A stretch of DNA of 64,000 nt from Micromonospora antibiotica (GTDB lineage Bacteria > Actinomycetota > Actinomycetes > Mycobacteriales > Micromonosporaceae), in NCBI RefSeq assembly GCF_017599305.1, contig NZ_JAGFWR010000007.1:62001-126000 (forward strand), read 5' to 3'. Under the pieces are notes generated by a model. The model was not told the DNA's origin. It worked only from the letters and a program-made list of their open reading frames with translations, and ran no database searches. The stretch's first letter is position 1. Each line of letters starts with the position of its first letter. Positions 1 to 8,449 of the stretch are shown one piece after another. Both the position numbers and the translations under genes were made by a program.

Positions 1-565
1 CGACCCGGCGGCCCACCTGGCTGAGCTCGCCGACCGGCTCGGCCTCGACGGGCCCGGGATCGGCCTGCTCACCGGAGTGGACGTCGCCGAGGTGGTGACC
101 CGGACCGACACCGGCGTCCGCGCCTGGGTCACCGTCGGCCTCGGCACCCCCCTCTGGGCCGCCGCCCCCGCCCAGCCCGCTACCCCCGAGCAGGGCACTG
201 CTCCCGAGCAGGGCGTCGCCTCCGGCCAGGGCACTGCCCCCGGGCATGGCGGGGCCCCGGCGCAGCGGGTGGGGACGGTCAACGTCGTCGTGTACGTGCC
301 GGTGGCGCTCGGCGACGCCGCACTGGTGAACGCCGTCGCCACCGCCACCGAGGCGAAGTGCCAGGCGATCGGGGAACTCGGCCTACCGGGCACCGGCACC
401 CCCACCGACGCGGTCACCGTGCTCTGCCCGCCGGCCGGCCGGGCGGAGCCCTACGGCGGCCCCCGGTCGACCTGGGGCGCCCCGTTGGCCCGGGTCGTCC
501 ACGCGGCGGTCCGCGACGGCGGGGCGGTGCCCTGCGTCCCGTGGTCGCAGCGGCGGTCGTGCTGA
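1..565 (+). CDS. cbiZ: Adenosylcobinamide amidohydrolase (CbiZ family), 5' truncated
   Basis: This is the C-terminal part of a CbiZ-type amidohydrolase, which removes the aminopropanol side chain of adenosylcobinamide during corrinoid salvage to give adenosylcobyric acid. The reading frame is open from the first bases, so the true start lies outside the window. Visible family signatures are the segment GIGLLTGVDVAE, a GTVNVVVYVPVAL-like strand with the residues TATEAK shortly after, and GTGTPTDAVTVLC near the end. A short Pro/Ala/Gly-rich stretch of degenerate repeats (about bases 165-265) interrupts the domain and is probably a lineage-specific loop. The family call is fairly secure. Its partners (cobalamin genes) would lie to the left, outside the window. 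Confidence 0.8.
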   Translation, partial: DPAAHLAELADRLGLDGPGIGLLTGVDVAEVVTRTDTGVRAWVTVGLGTPLWAAAPAQPATPEQGTAPEQGVASGQGTAPGHGGAPAQRVGTVNVVVYVPVALGDAALVNAVATATEAKCQAIGELGLPGTGTPTDAVTVLCPPAGRAEPYGGPRSTWGAPLARVVHAAVRDGGAVPCVPWSQRRSC

Positions 566-621
566 ACTTCCGTCCGATCGGCCGTCGTCGGTCGATTACC
601 CACCCGGTAGCGTCGCGGGCG

Positions 622-1779
622 ATGTACTCTGCCGCCTTCTCCCAGTCCCGTCCCCGCCGCCGCGCCGCGTACGCCACCGGCGCGCTGCTCGCCGTGCTCC
701 TCGCCGGCTGCGCCCAGCACGACACCCCGGACCCGGTCTGGCGTCCGGGCGGTGGCGGTGGTGCCAGCGGCTCCCCGGTACCGACCACCACCGGGGCGGC
801 CGGCAAGGACGAGTCGGTGACCCTTTCGGCAACCGGGGACATCGTGATGGGGATGGCCCCGTCCCGGCTGCCCGCCAACGGCGGCAAGGGCTTCTTCGAC
901 GAGGTCAAGGGTGCGCTCAAGGCCGACCTGGTGATGGGCAACCTGGAGGAGCCGCTCACCACCGATACCGGCACCGGCAAGTGCGGCGCGAACGCCAGCA
1001 ACTGCTACCAGTTCCGCGTCCCCCCGGAGTACGCCTCCCATCTCAAGGACGCCGGGTTCCAGCTGCTCAACCAGGCCAACAACCACGGCTACGACTTCGG
1101 CCCGCAGGGCTACGAGAACACCCAGCAGGCACTGGAGAAGCACGGCCTGAAGCACACCGGGGCGCCGGACCAGATCACCGTGGTCGAGGTCGGCGGGGTG
1201 AAGGTCGCGGTGGCCGGCTTCTCGTCGTACCCGTGGTCCAACAGCCTGGTCGACATCGACGCCGCCAAAGGGGTCGTCGAGAAGGCCGCCACCATGGCCG
1301 ACCTGGTCGTGGTGCAGGTGCACATGGGTGGCGAGGGGTCGGACAAGACCCGGGTCCGGCCCGGCACCGAGATGTTCCTCGGCGAGAACCGGGGTGACCC
1401 GGTGAAGTTCTCCCACGCCATGATCGACGCCGGGGCCGACCTGATCGTCGGGCACGGTCCGCACGTGCTGCGCGGGATGGAGTTCTACCAGGGCCGGCTG
1501 ATCGCGTACAGCCTGGGCAACTTCGCCGGGGGTGCCCGGTCGCTCAACCCGACCGGCCGGCTCGGCTGGGGCGGAGTGCTGAAGGTCTCCCTCAAGCCCG
1601 ACGGCAGCTTCGCCGGTGGCTCGTTCACCTCCACCCGGATGAGTTCCGTGGGCAAGCCGGGGATGGACTCCGCCGACCAGGGGCTCGGGCTGGTCAAGCA
1701 GCTCAGCGGCAACGACTTCCCGCGTACCGGGGCGCGGTTCGACGGCAAGGGGAAGATCAGCCCGCCCGACGCCGGCTGA
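622..1779 (+). CDS. CapA-family lipoprotein (poly-gamma-glutamate synthesis protein-like metallophosphatase)
   Basis: A 385-residue protein of the CapA / PGA_cap family, which has a calcineurin-like metallophosphatase fold. The start at the ATG gives a short Arg-rich n-region, a hydrophobic core and a lipobox (LLAGC), so it is predicted to be a membrane-anchored lipoprotein. Family motifs are seen in order: SATGDIVMG (metal-binding Asp), [21 protein letters not shown] (Asn/His metal ligands), [10 protein letters not shown] and [15 protein letters not shown], followed by YSLGNFAGG. In Bacillus CapA takes part in poly-gamma-glutamate export. Actinobacterial lipoprotein versions have no proven substrate and there is no capB or capC beside it here, so a cell-surface phosphodiesterase role is inference. 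No clear ribosome binding site precedes the ATG. Confidence 0.8.
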   Translation: MYSAAFSQSRPRRRAAYATGALLAVLLAGCAQHDTPDPVWRPGGGGGASGSPVPTTTGAAGKDESVTLSATGDIVMGMAPSRLPANGGKGFFDEVKGALKADLVMGNLEEPLTTDTGTGKCGANASNCYQFRVPPEYASHLKDAGFQLLNQANNHGYDFGPQGYENTQQALEKHGLKHTGAPDQITVVEVGGVKVAVAGFSSYPWSNSLVDIDAAKGVVEKAATMADLVVVQVHMGGEGSDKTRVRPGTEMFLGENRGDPVKFSHAMIDAGADLIVGHGPHVLRGMEFYQGRLIAYSLGNFAGGARSLNPTGRLGWGGVLKVSLKPDGSFAGGSFTSTRMSSVGKPGMDSADQGLGLVKQLSGNDFPRTGARFDGKGKISPPDAG

Positions 1780-1831
1780 CCCGGGGGCGTGCTCCGGCGG
1801 CCCGTCGGGGCGGCGACGTAGGCTGGCCGGC

Positions 1832-2620
1832 GTGACCATCAGCTCTCCCGGCCGGGTCGAGACGGAACTCGGCCGTACCCGGCGTGCCCGGCGGATCGGC
1901 CGGGCGCTGACCGAGGCGCACCCGGACGCCCACTGCGAACTCGACCACTCCACCGCGTTGGAGCTGGCCGTCGCCACGATCCTCTCCGCCCAGTGCACCG
2001 ACAAGAAGGTCAACGAGGTCACCCCGAAGCTGTTCGCCCGCTATTCGACGGCGGCCGACTACGCCGGGGCGGACCGGGGCGAGCTGGAGGAGCTGATCCG
2101 GCCGACCGGGTTCTACCGCAACAAGACCGACTCGTTGATCAAGCTGGGCCAGGCCCTGACCGAGCGGTACGACGGCCGGGTCCCCGGCCGGCTGGCCGAC
2201 CTGGTGACGCTGCCCGGGATCGGCCGCAAGACGGCCAACGTCATCCTCGGCAACGCCTTCGACGTCCCGGGGATCACCGTCGACACCCACTTCCAGCGGC
2301 TGGTGCAGCGCTGGGGGCTGACCATCCAGACCGACCCCGTCAAGATCGAACACGAGATCGGGGCGATCTACCCCAAGCGGGAGTGGACCATGCTCTCGCA
2401 CCGGATCATCTTCCACGGCCGGCGGGTCTGCCACGCCCGCAAGCCGGCCTGCGGGGCGTGCACCCTGAGCCGGCTCTGCCCGTCGTACGGGCTCGGGCCG
2501 ACCGAGCCGGCCGCCGCCGCCAAGCTGCTCAAGGGCCCCCGCGCCCGGGAGCTCGCGGTCGCCGCCGGGGTAGACCCGGAGCTGGTGCCGGCACAGGCCG
2601 TCGTCGCGGAGGCACCGTGA
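1832..2620 (+). CDS. nth: Endonuclease III (DNA glycosylase/AP lyase)
   Basis: Base-excision repair enzyme that removes oxidised pyrimidines and cleaves AP sites. The 262-residue product has the helix-hairpin-helix [11 protein letters not shown] with the catalytic Lys, the downstream catalytic Asp in VDTHFQR, and a C-terminal 4Fe-4S cluster loop with cysteines spaced C-X6-C-X2-C-X5-C. It begins at a GTG with TAGGCT seven bases upstream and no Shine-Dalgarno, which suggests a leaderless mRNA. Its stop overlaps the GTG start of the following TlpA-like gene (GTGA). The order nth / membrane thioredoxin / CoA NUDIX / marP is the same as in Mycobacterium (Rv3674c-Rv3671c). Confidence 0.96.
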   Translation: MTISSPGRVETELGRTRRARRIGRALTEAHPDAHCELDHSTALELAVATILSAQCTDKKVNEVTPKLFARYSTAADYAGADRGELEELIRPTGFYRNKTDSLIKLGQALTERYDGRVPGRLADLVTLPGIGRKTANVILGNAFDVPGITVDTHFQRLVQRWGLTIQTDPVKIEHEIGAIYPKREWTMLSHRIIFHGRRVCHARKPACGACTLSRLCPSYGLGPTEPAAAAKLLKGPRARELAVAAGVDPELVPAQAVVAEAP

Positions 2621-3282
2621 AACGCCGGTTCGCCGCACTGCTCGTCCCGCCGCTGCTGGTCCTCGCCGGCTGCACCGCCGCCGCCGAGCCGACTGGCTCC
2701 GCCACCGGCCCCGACCGGGCCCCGCGCCCGTCGCCGTTCGCCGACTGCGCCACCCTGACCGCCCCGCCGGTCCCTGGCACCGCCGCCCCCACCGGGTCCG
2801 CCGGTGCCGGCGATGGCAGCGGTACGGCCGGCAGCCCGGCTCCGGCCGACGGTGGCGGCAGCCTCCTGCCCGAGCTGACGCTCTCCTGCTTCACCGGTGG
2901 GTCCCCGGTGGCGTTGCGCGACATCCACGGCCCGGCCGTGATCAACGTGTGGGCCTCCTGGTGCCCGCCCTGCCGCCAGGAGCTGCCCGCCTTCCAACGG
3001 CTCAGCGTCCGCGCCGCCGGCCAGCTCCAGGTGATCGGGGTGAACAGCCGGGACAGCCGGGACGGCGCGCAGGCCATCGGTGAGGACTTCGGCATCCGGT
3101 TCCCGGTGCTCTTCGACCAGGGCGAGGCGTTGCAACGGGAGCTGCGTCGCACGGCCGTACCGCTCACCCTGCTGGTCGACGCGCAGGGGCGGATCCGGCA
3201 CACCGACAACTCCGGCGCGCTCGACGACACCCGCCTCGCCGACCTGGTCCGCCGGCACCTCGGTCTGGCGGTGCCCGCGTGA
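2617..3282 (+). CDS. TlpA/ResA-like thioredoxin-fold lipoprotein
   Basis: Extracytoplasmic thiol-disulfide oxidoreductase, 221 residues. It starts at a GTG overlapping the nth stop (GTGA), with the sequence [18 protein letters not shown] forming a signal peptide and lipobox. A Pro/Ala/Thr-rich linker follows (about residues 25-85), then the thioredoxin domain with the active-site motif [11 protein letters not shown] and a later cis-Pro region (AVPLTLLVD). This family typically keeps cysteines of exported proteins or cytochrome c reduced; the partner is not visible here. The last codons and the stop lie inside the first copy of a 24-bp tandem repeat. It is translationally coupled to nth. Confidence 0.88.
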   Translation: MKRRFAALLVPPLLVLAGCTAAAEPTGSATGPDRAPRPSPFADCATLTAPPVPGTAAPTGSAGAGDGSGTAGSPAPADGGGSLLPELTLSCFTGGSPVALRDIHGPAVINVWASWCPPCRQELPAFQRLSVRAAGQLQVIGVNSRDSRDGAQAIGEDFGIRFPVLFDQGEALQRELRRTAVPLTLLVDAQGRIRHTDNSGALDDTRLADLVRRHLGLAVPA

Positions 3283-3366
3283 GGCCGACCCCCGGTGCCC
3301 GTGTGAGGCCGACCCCCGGTGCCCGTGTGAGGCCGACCCCCGGTGCCCGTGTGAGGCCGACCCCCG
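3271..3366 (+). repeat. 24-bp tandem repeat, four copies, overlapping a stop codon
   Basis: Four consecutive 24-base units (GTGCCCGYGTGAGGCCGACC plus CCCG) start at 3271, 3295, 3319 and 3343. A partial fifth unit runs into the NUDIX start region. The first unit contains the last codons and the TGA of the TlpA-like gene. Because 24 is a multiple of three, every unit repeats the stop in the same frame. Confidence 0.93.
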
Positions 3367-3382
3367 GTGCCGGGCCGACCCG

Positions 3383-4081
3383 GTGAATCCCCGTCCGCCG
3401 TCCTGGTTCGACCCGCTGCTGGACCGGCTCGGCACCGCCCGCGCCGAGGACTTCACCCGACTGACCACCCCCGAGGAGGGCGGCCGGGAGAGCGCGGTGC
3501 TGGTGCTGCTCGGTGAACAGCCCGGCGTCGGCCCCGACGTGCTGGTCCTCCAACGGGCCGCCACGCTGCGCAACCACGCCGGCCAACCGGCCTTCCCCGG
3601 CGGCGCGGCCGACCCGGAGGACGCCGACGCGCGGGCCACCGCGCTGCGCGAGGCCAACGAGGAGGTCGACCTCGACCCGGCCAGCGTGACCGTCCTCGCC
3701 GAGCTGCCGAAGCTCTGGATCCCGGTCAGCGACTTCGTGGTCACCCCGGTGCTGGCCTGGTGGCACAGCCCGCACCCGGTGCACCCCCGGGAGCCGGCCG
3801 AGGTGGCGCACGTCGCCCGGCTGCCCGTCGCCGAGCTGGTCGACCCGGCCAACCGGCTGCGGGTCCGCCACTCCAGCGGCTGGATCGGCCCGGCGTTCTC
3901 CGTCCGGGGGATGCTGGTCTGGGGTTTCACCGCCGGAGTGCTGGCCGCCCTGCTGGAGATGGGCGGTTGGGCCCGCCCGTGGCCCTGGTCGCGGGTGGTC
4001 GAACTACCGCCGACCGGGGCCACCCCGGCCCCCTCCGCCGGCACCGACGAGGCGGACGAACTGGCCGGCCCGCTGACCTGA
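3383..4081 (+). CDS. NUDIX hydrolase, CoA pyrophosphatase type (NudL-like)
   Basis: A 232-residue NUDIX protein of the CoA-diphosphatase branch, expected to hydrolyse CoA or acyl-CoA to phosphopantetheine and 3',5'-ADP. The NudL/UPF0035 signature is clear: LQRAATLRNHAGQPAFPGG followed by the Nudix box ending LREANEEVDL. The acidic cluster of the Nudix helix is intact, with the two-residue longer spacing that this branch shows. The GTG at 3383 is the most conservative start: it lies just after the tandem repeats and precedes NPRPPSWFDPLL. Earlier GTG codons inside the repeats would only add repeat-encoded residues. The gene sits between the TlpA-like gene and marP, as in mycobacteria. Confidence 0.88.
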   Translation: MNPRPPSWFDPLLDRLGTARAEDFTRLTTPEEGGRESAVLVLLGEQPGVGPDVLVLQRAATLRNHAGQPAFPGGAADPEDADARATALREANEEVDLDPASVTVLAELPKLWIPVSDFVVTPVLAWWHSPHPVHPREPAEVAHVARLPVAELVDPANRLRVRHSSGWIGPAFSVRGMLVWGFTAGVLAALLEMGGWARPWPWSRVVELPPTGATPAPSAGTDEADELAGPLT

Positions 4082-4139
4082 CCGTCACGTTCCGCATCCA
4101 CAGCGCCGCACGGGTGTCCGGTGCACGTACCCTTGACCG

Positions 4140-5318
4140 GTGTCGGCCGTGGATCTCGTTCTGCTCCTGCTCATGCTGGTGTTCGCGATCAGCGGATACC
4201 GTCAGGGCTTCGTCATCGGGGCGTTGTCGTTCTCCGGGTTCTTCCTGGGTGCGCTCATCGGTCTCCAGCTCGGGCCGTTGCTGGCCCGACAGTTCGTCGA
4301 CAGCGGGACACGGGTGCTGGTCTCCCTGGTCGCGGTGTTCGGGCTCGCCGTGCTCGGCCAGGCGCTGGCCGGTTGGCTCGGCTCCCACCTGCGACGCACG
4401 ATCACCAACGACACCGCCAGGCGGGCCGATGACATCGGGGGCGCGTTCGTCTCGATCCTCGCGGTGATGCTGGTGGCCTGGCTGGTCGCGGTCCCGCTGG
4501 GCTCCTCGTCGCTGCCCTGGTTGGCCGCCTCGGTCAAGAACAGCGCGCTGCTGACCGTGGTGGACCGGGTCCTGCCCGACCAGGCCCAGGAGTTGTCCAC
4601 CGCGCTGCGGGACACCGTCGACACCAACGGGTTCCCCGACGTGTTCAACGGGCTGGGCCGTACCTCGGCGCGGCAGGTCGCCCCACCGGACCCGGCGCTG
4701 GCCGGTTCCCAGGTGGTGGCGAACAGCCAGCGGGCGGTGGTGAAGGTGCTGGGTTCCGCGCCGAGCTGCTCACGCCGGATCGAGGGTTCCGGCTTCGTCT
4801 ACGCCGACGACCGGGTGATGACCAACGCGCACGTGGTGGCCGGCACCCGTACCGTCGCGGTCGAACTGCGCGGCGAGCGGTACGACGGTGAGGTCGTCGT
4901 CTACGACCCGGACCGCGACCTGGCCGTGCTGTACGTGCCGGGGCTGCCCGGTCCGTCCCTGCGCTTCGCCGCCGGGCAGGCCGGCAGCGGCGCGGACGCG
5001 ATCGTGCTGGGTTTCCCCCTCGACGGCCCGTACGACGCCCGGCCGGCCCGGATCCGGGACGTGGACCGGATCGAGGGCCCGGACATCTACAACGCCAGCA
5101 AGGTGAACCGGGAGATCTACACGATCCGGGCGCTGGTGCGCAGCGGGAACTCCGGCGGCCCGCTGGTCTCCTCCAACGGCCTGGTGCTCGGGGTGATCTT
5201 CGCGGCGGCGGCGGACGACCCGAACACCGGTTTCGCGGTCACCGCCGAGGAGGCCCGACCGGTGGCGCTGGCCGGCGCGGAGCGTACCCGTGGGGTGGCC
5301 ACCGGCGACTGCACCTGA
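4140..5318 (+). CDS. marP: MarP-family membrane serine protease (CvpA domain + trypsin-like domain)
   Basis: A 392-residue periplasmic serine protease tethered by an N-terminal CvpA-like membrane domain (about four helices, residues 1-125). The chymotrypsin-fold domain carries the triad His231 (TNAHVVAG), Asp260 (DPDRDLAVL) and Ser338 (SGNSGGPLV). Cys210 and a cysteine in the last four residues match the disulfide pair known from mycobacterial MarP. In Mycobacterium tuberculosis MarP is needed for acid and oxidative stress resistance and activates a peptidoglycan hydrolase; the same role here is inferred. The GTG start has TACCCT six bases upstream, consistent with a leaderless transcript. 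A weak hairpin (CCCGACCG / CGGTCGGG, 5333-5369) follows, facing the convergent PAP2 gene. Confidence 0.93.
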   Translation: MSAVDLVLLLLMLVFAISGYRQGFVIGALSFSGFFLGALIGLQLGPLLARQFVDSGTRVLVSLVAVFGLAVLGQALAGWLGSHLRRTITNDTARRADDIGGAFVSILAVMLVAWLVAVPLGSSSLPWLAASVKNSALLTVVDRVLPDQAQELSTALRDTVDTNGFPDVFNGLGRTSARQVAPPDPALAGSQVVANSQRAVVKVLGSAPSCSRRIEGSGFVYADDRVMTNAHVVAGTRTVAVELRGERYDGEVVVYDPDRDLAVLYVPGLPGPSLRFAAGQAGSGADAIVLGFPLDGPYDARPARIRDVDRIEGPDIYNASKVNREIYTIRALVRSGNSGGPLVSSNGLVLGVIFAAAADDPNTGFAVTAEEARPVALAGAERTRGVATGDCT

Positions 5319-5381
5319 GCCCGCCGACGCCTCCCGACCGGCCGGGACCGGGGTGAGCCGGCGGTCGGGCGGGACCCGGGG

Positions 5382-6110
5382 TCAGCCGGCGGCCGGAGCG
5401 TGGGCGGGCGGGGTGTCCCCGCCCGCCGGGGCGCGGCCGGGCAGCTTGGCCCGGCCCCAGGTCAGCGAACGGTCGAGGACCGCCCGCGCCATGATCACCA
5501 CACAGGTGCCGCCGTTGACGAAGGACGCCACCACGTCGCTCGGGTGGTGCATGCCCCGGTACATCCGGGTCACCGCAACCCCGACCGGCACCAGCACCAG
5601 CAGGGTCCACCAGGTGACCTTGCCGGCGGTGCTCCTGGCCCGCAGCGCCAGCAGCAGCGCGATACCGACATAGAGAGCGACCGACGCCGAGGTGTGGCCG
5701 GACGGGAAGCTCGACGTCGGCGGGGAGACGTCCATGTGTTCCACCGCCGGGCGCTGCCGGTCGATGGCCATCGTGGTGAGCAGGAAGACCAGCGCCTGGG
5801 CGGTCACCGCCGCGCACAGGAACAGCGGCTCCCGCCAGCGGTGCAGCACCAGCCGGAGCACCAGCGCCACCAGCACGGTGACCACGACGATCAGTTGGGT
5901 GCTGGCCAGCGTGCTGAACACCAGCGAGACGTTGTTCCACCCGCCGGTGCGGTCGGCGGCCAACTCCCGGTTGACCGTGTCCTCCACGGTGAACGGCCAG
6001 ACGTCGTCGAGGACCCGGGTCACCAGCAGCCCGAGCAGGACCATGAAGGCGAGCAGCAGGGTCACCGGAAGAAGGACCCGCTTGGCGACCTGCGCAGCGA
6101 TGGCGGACAT
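5382..6110 (-). CDS. PAP2-superfamily phosphatase (membrane)
   Basis: A 242-residue integral membrane phosphatase of the phosphatidic-acid phosphatase type 2 family. Hydrophobic helices span the protein, with the catalytic motifs PSGHTSA (motif 2) and RMYRGMHHPSDV (motif 3, His-Asp). Motif 1 is DRQRP without the usual upstream Lys of K-X6-RP, a variant that could alter substrate handling. The substrate may be a lipid phosphate, undecaprenyl pyrophosphate or a related polyprenyl phosphate; the sequence does not decide. It lies directly downstream of a second PAP2 gene on the same strand, and the two may be co-transcribed (29-nt gap). The start chosen is the ATG at 6110. Confidence 0.85.
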   Translation of the reverse strand: MSAIAAQVAKRVLLPVTLLLAFMVLLGLLVTRVLDDVWPFTVEDTVNRELAADRTGGWNNVSLVFSTLASTQLIVVVTVLVALVLRLVLHRWREPLFLCAAVTAQALVFLLTTMAIDRQRPAVEHMDVSPPTSSFPSGHTSASVALYVGIALLLALRARSTAGKVTWWTLLVLVPVGVAVTRMYRGMHHPSDVVASFVNGGTCVVIMARAVLDRSLTWGRAKLPGRAPAGGDTPPAHAPAAG

Positions 6111-6139
6111 GGCCGCCCAGTACCCCCGCCGGTGACCCG

Positions 6140-6937
6140 CTACGCGTACGGGCCCGGTCGATCGGCCACTTCCGGCGACACCCCGTCCACGGTGGCCCGG
6201 GTGGCCGGCAGTCCGGCCTGCTCCCGCCAGGTGCGCAACGCCGCCGTGGTGGCCGCCACCACCGCCACCCCCAGCAGGCAGCCGCCGAGCACGTCGCTGG
6301 CCCAGTGCACGCCCAGCGCCACCCGACTCAGCCCGGTCACCCCGACCAGCAGCACGGCGGCCGTCCAGAGCAGCACCCGGGCCACCGGGCGGCCCCGGGT
6401 GAACGGCAGGAACACCAGCAGCAGCACCCCCGCCGCGAGGGTCGCGTTCAGCGCGTGCCCGGACGGGAAGGAGAACCCGGCGGCGCGGGCCACCGGGTCG
6501 AGCAGTTCCGGTCGGTCCCGGCCGACGAGCAGCTTCAACAGCGCACCGAGCGCCCCGCCGACGGCCATCGTGGTGACCACCCAGAGCGCCAGCCGGCGGG
6601 CTCCGCGACGCCACGACCACACCACCACGACCAGCGCGGCCACCCGCAGCGGCCCCGGCGACGCCAGGTGCGTCCACGCCTTCATCGCCCGCACCCACAC
6701 CGGATGGTCGGCGGCGAACCGGTGCAGGGCGTCGGTGACCGCGGCGTCCAGGTCGTGCAGCGGCGACCAGGCCCCCACCACCAGCACCGCCAGCAACGCG
6801 AACGGCACCAGCAGCAGGAACGCCGCCGCCGACGCCAGGGTCAACCGCAACCCGAGCGAGTGGTCCCGGTCCAGGCGGCGGTCCCGCCAGGACCGTTCCG
6901 ACGAGGATACGGAGGTACGCGGACCGGAGGAACTCAT
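6140..6937 (-). CDS. PAP2-superfamily phosphatase (membrane)
   Basis: Second PAP2 protein, 265 residues from the ATG (an upstream GTG at 6961 would add eight residues; an AGCAGGG stretch precedes the ATG). It has five to six membrane helices and all three motifs: KLLVGRDRP (K-X6-RP), FPSGHALN and SRVALGVHWASDV. In contrast to its downstream neighbour, motif 1 is complete. It lies between the mycosin gene and the other PAP2 gene on the same strand. A likely role is in recycling a lipid carrier or in phosphatidate dephosphorylation, which is inference. Confidence 0.86.
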   Translation of the reverse strand: MSSSGPRTSVSSSERSWRDRRLDRDHSLGLRLTLASAAAFLLLVPFALLAVLVVGAWSPLHDLDAAVTDALHRFAADHPVWVRAMKAWTHLASPGPLRVAALVVVVWSWRRGARRLALWVVTTMAVGGALGALLKLLVGRDRPELLDPVARAAGFSFPSGHALNATLAAGVLLLVFLPFTRGRPVARVLLWTAAVLLVGVTGLSRVALGVHWASDVLGGCLLGVAVVAATTAALRTWREQAGLPATRATVDGVSPEVADRPGPYA

Positions 6938-6978
6938 GCGCCCTGCTCTACCCACCCGCACCCGATCTCAGGCCCGGT

Positions 6979-8376
6979 TCACCGGCCCCACAACCGGAAC
7001 CGGCGCACCATCAACGCCACCCCGGTGACCAGGGCGACCGCCACGGCGACCCCCGTCCACAACCGGCGGGGGGCGGCGTCGTCGGCACCACCGGCCGGCT
7101 GGGCCGTCCACCGGGTCTGCTGGCGGGGTGCGGCGAAGCCGAGCGGGTCGCTACCGGTGCCGCCGGCCCGGGTGTCGTCGGCGGAACCGGGGGCCGGGCC
7201 GAACCCGACCACCCCGGGGGAGTCGTTGTCGTCCAACGGGTTGCGGTAGATCAGCGGCACGTCGGCGGTGAGCGCGGCCACCGGGTCGACCAGGCCGTAC
7301 CCGAAGCGGTCGTCCCGGCCGGTCGGACCGATGTCCTTCGCGGTGCTCAGCAGGCGGTTCACCACATCCCCGGCGGACATCTGCGGGTAGCGGGCGCGGA
7401 CCAGGGCGGCGGTCGCCGTCACCAGCGGCGCGGCGAAGCTGGTGCCCTGCACCCCCCAGTAGTTGCTCGGCGGGCGGGCCCCGACCAGGCCGGTCGCCGG
7501 AGCGGCCAGCGTGGTGGCATGGCCGGTGATCGAACCGGACCAGAGGTTCTCACTGTCGCGTTCCAGACCGGCCACCGCGATCACCCCCGGCTCCCGGGCC
7601 GGATACCAGACCTTCGAGGTGGTGGAGGTGGCGACGTTGCCGGTGCAGGCCACCACCACCACGTCCCGGGCGAACGCGTAGTCCAGCGCGGCGGCCAGGG
7701 CCGGGCTGTCGCCGCTGCCACCCAGGGACAGGTTGATCACGCGGGCGCCGTTGTCGACCGCCCAGCGCACCCCCTTGGCGACGATCATCGCGTCGTCGTA
7801 GCGGTTCTCGTCGTCGAGCACCCGCACCGGCAGGATCCGGGCGTCCGGCGCGAGCCCGACCACGCCCCGCCGGTCGTCGCCGCGCCCGGCGATCAGGCTG
7901 GCCACCGTGGTGCCGTGCCCCACCGGGTCCGGCTCGTCGCCGCCGGCGGGGGAGACCAGGTCCATGCCGGGCAGCACCTGGCCGACCAGGTCGGGGTGGC
8001 CACCGTCCACCCCGGAATCGATCACCGCGACCGTCACGCCGCGCCCGGTCGAGGTACGCCAGGCGGTGGCCGCGTTCAGCTCGTCGAGCTGGAACTGGTC
8101 GTCGCGGACCCGGTCGGCACGGGCCTGCACCGGGGCGAAGTCGGGCTCGGCCAGCGGGGTGCCGGTGCGCGCCCCGGCCAGCGCGGCCGGACGGCCGGCC
8201 ACCGTGGAGACCGACGACGCGGCCGGCATGGAGGCGGGGACCGCGGCGGCAGCCGGGGGTGGGGCCGTGCCCAACACGGTGACGGTGGTCGCCGCGACAC
8301 CGAGCAGCGCCCGCCCGGCGAACCGGTGCAGCGCCGTCGGGGAGCCCTGCCCAACCCTGGTCACATCGTCAGCCAT
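6979..8376 (-). CDS. mycP: Mycosin-like S8 serine protease of type VII secretion
   Basis: Subtilisin-family protease of 465 residues with the MycP architecture: N-terminal signal region, catalytic Asp in VIDSGVDGGHPDL, His in GHGTTVAS, oxyanion Asn in the INLSLGGSG region and Ser in GTSFAAPLV, then a Pro-rich linker and a C-terminal membrane helix (about residues 440-457) followed by basic residues. Mycosins anchor next to, stabilise and regulate the ESX/type VII channel. It lies next to eccC on the same strand with a 73-nt gap, which supports a secretion role. No eccB, eccE or WXG100 gene is in the window. Confidence 0.9.
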   Translation of the reverse strand: MADDVTRVGQGSPTALHRFAGRALLGVAATTVTVLGTAPPPAAAAVPASMPAASSVSTVAGRPAALAGARTGTPLAEPDFAPVQARADRVRDDQFQLDELNAATAWRTSTGRGVTVAVIDSGVDGGHPDLVGQVLPGMDLVSPAGGDEPDPVGHGTTVASLIAGRGDDRRGVVGLAPDARILPVRVLDDENRYDDAMIVAKGVRWAVDNGARVINLSLGGSGDSPALAAALDYAFARDVVVVACTGNVATSTTSKVWYPAREPGVIAVAGLERDSENLWSGSITGHATTLAAPATGLVGARPPSNYWGVQGTSFAAPLVTATAALVRARYPQMSAGDVVNRLLSTAKDIGPTGRDDRFGYGLVDPVAALTADVPLIYRNPLDDNDSPGVVGFGPAPGSADDTRAGGTGSDPLGFAAPRQQTRWTAQPAGGADDAAPRRLWTGVAVAVALVTGVALMVRRFRLWGR

Positions 8377-8449
8377 TCATCACGGGACACCTGCTGCACG
8401 GAGATTACCGGTTCTCCCCGCCGACACGGCACGTTCCGGCACACCCGGA

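Noticed and set aside
3295..3366. The repeats after the TlpA-like gene as a CRISPR-like or coding repeat array.
   Set aside because: Units are directly adjacent without spacers, identical and contain in-frame stops; it is a simple tandem repeat.
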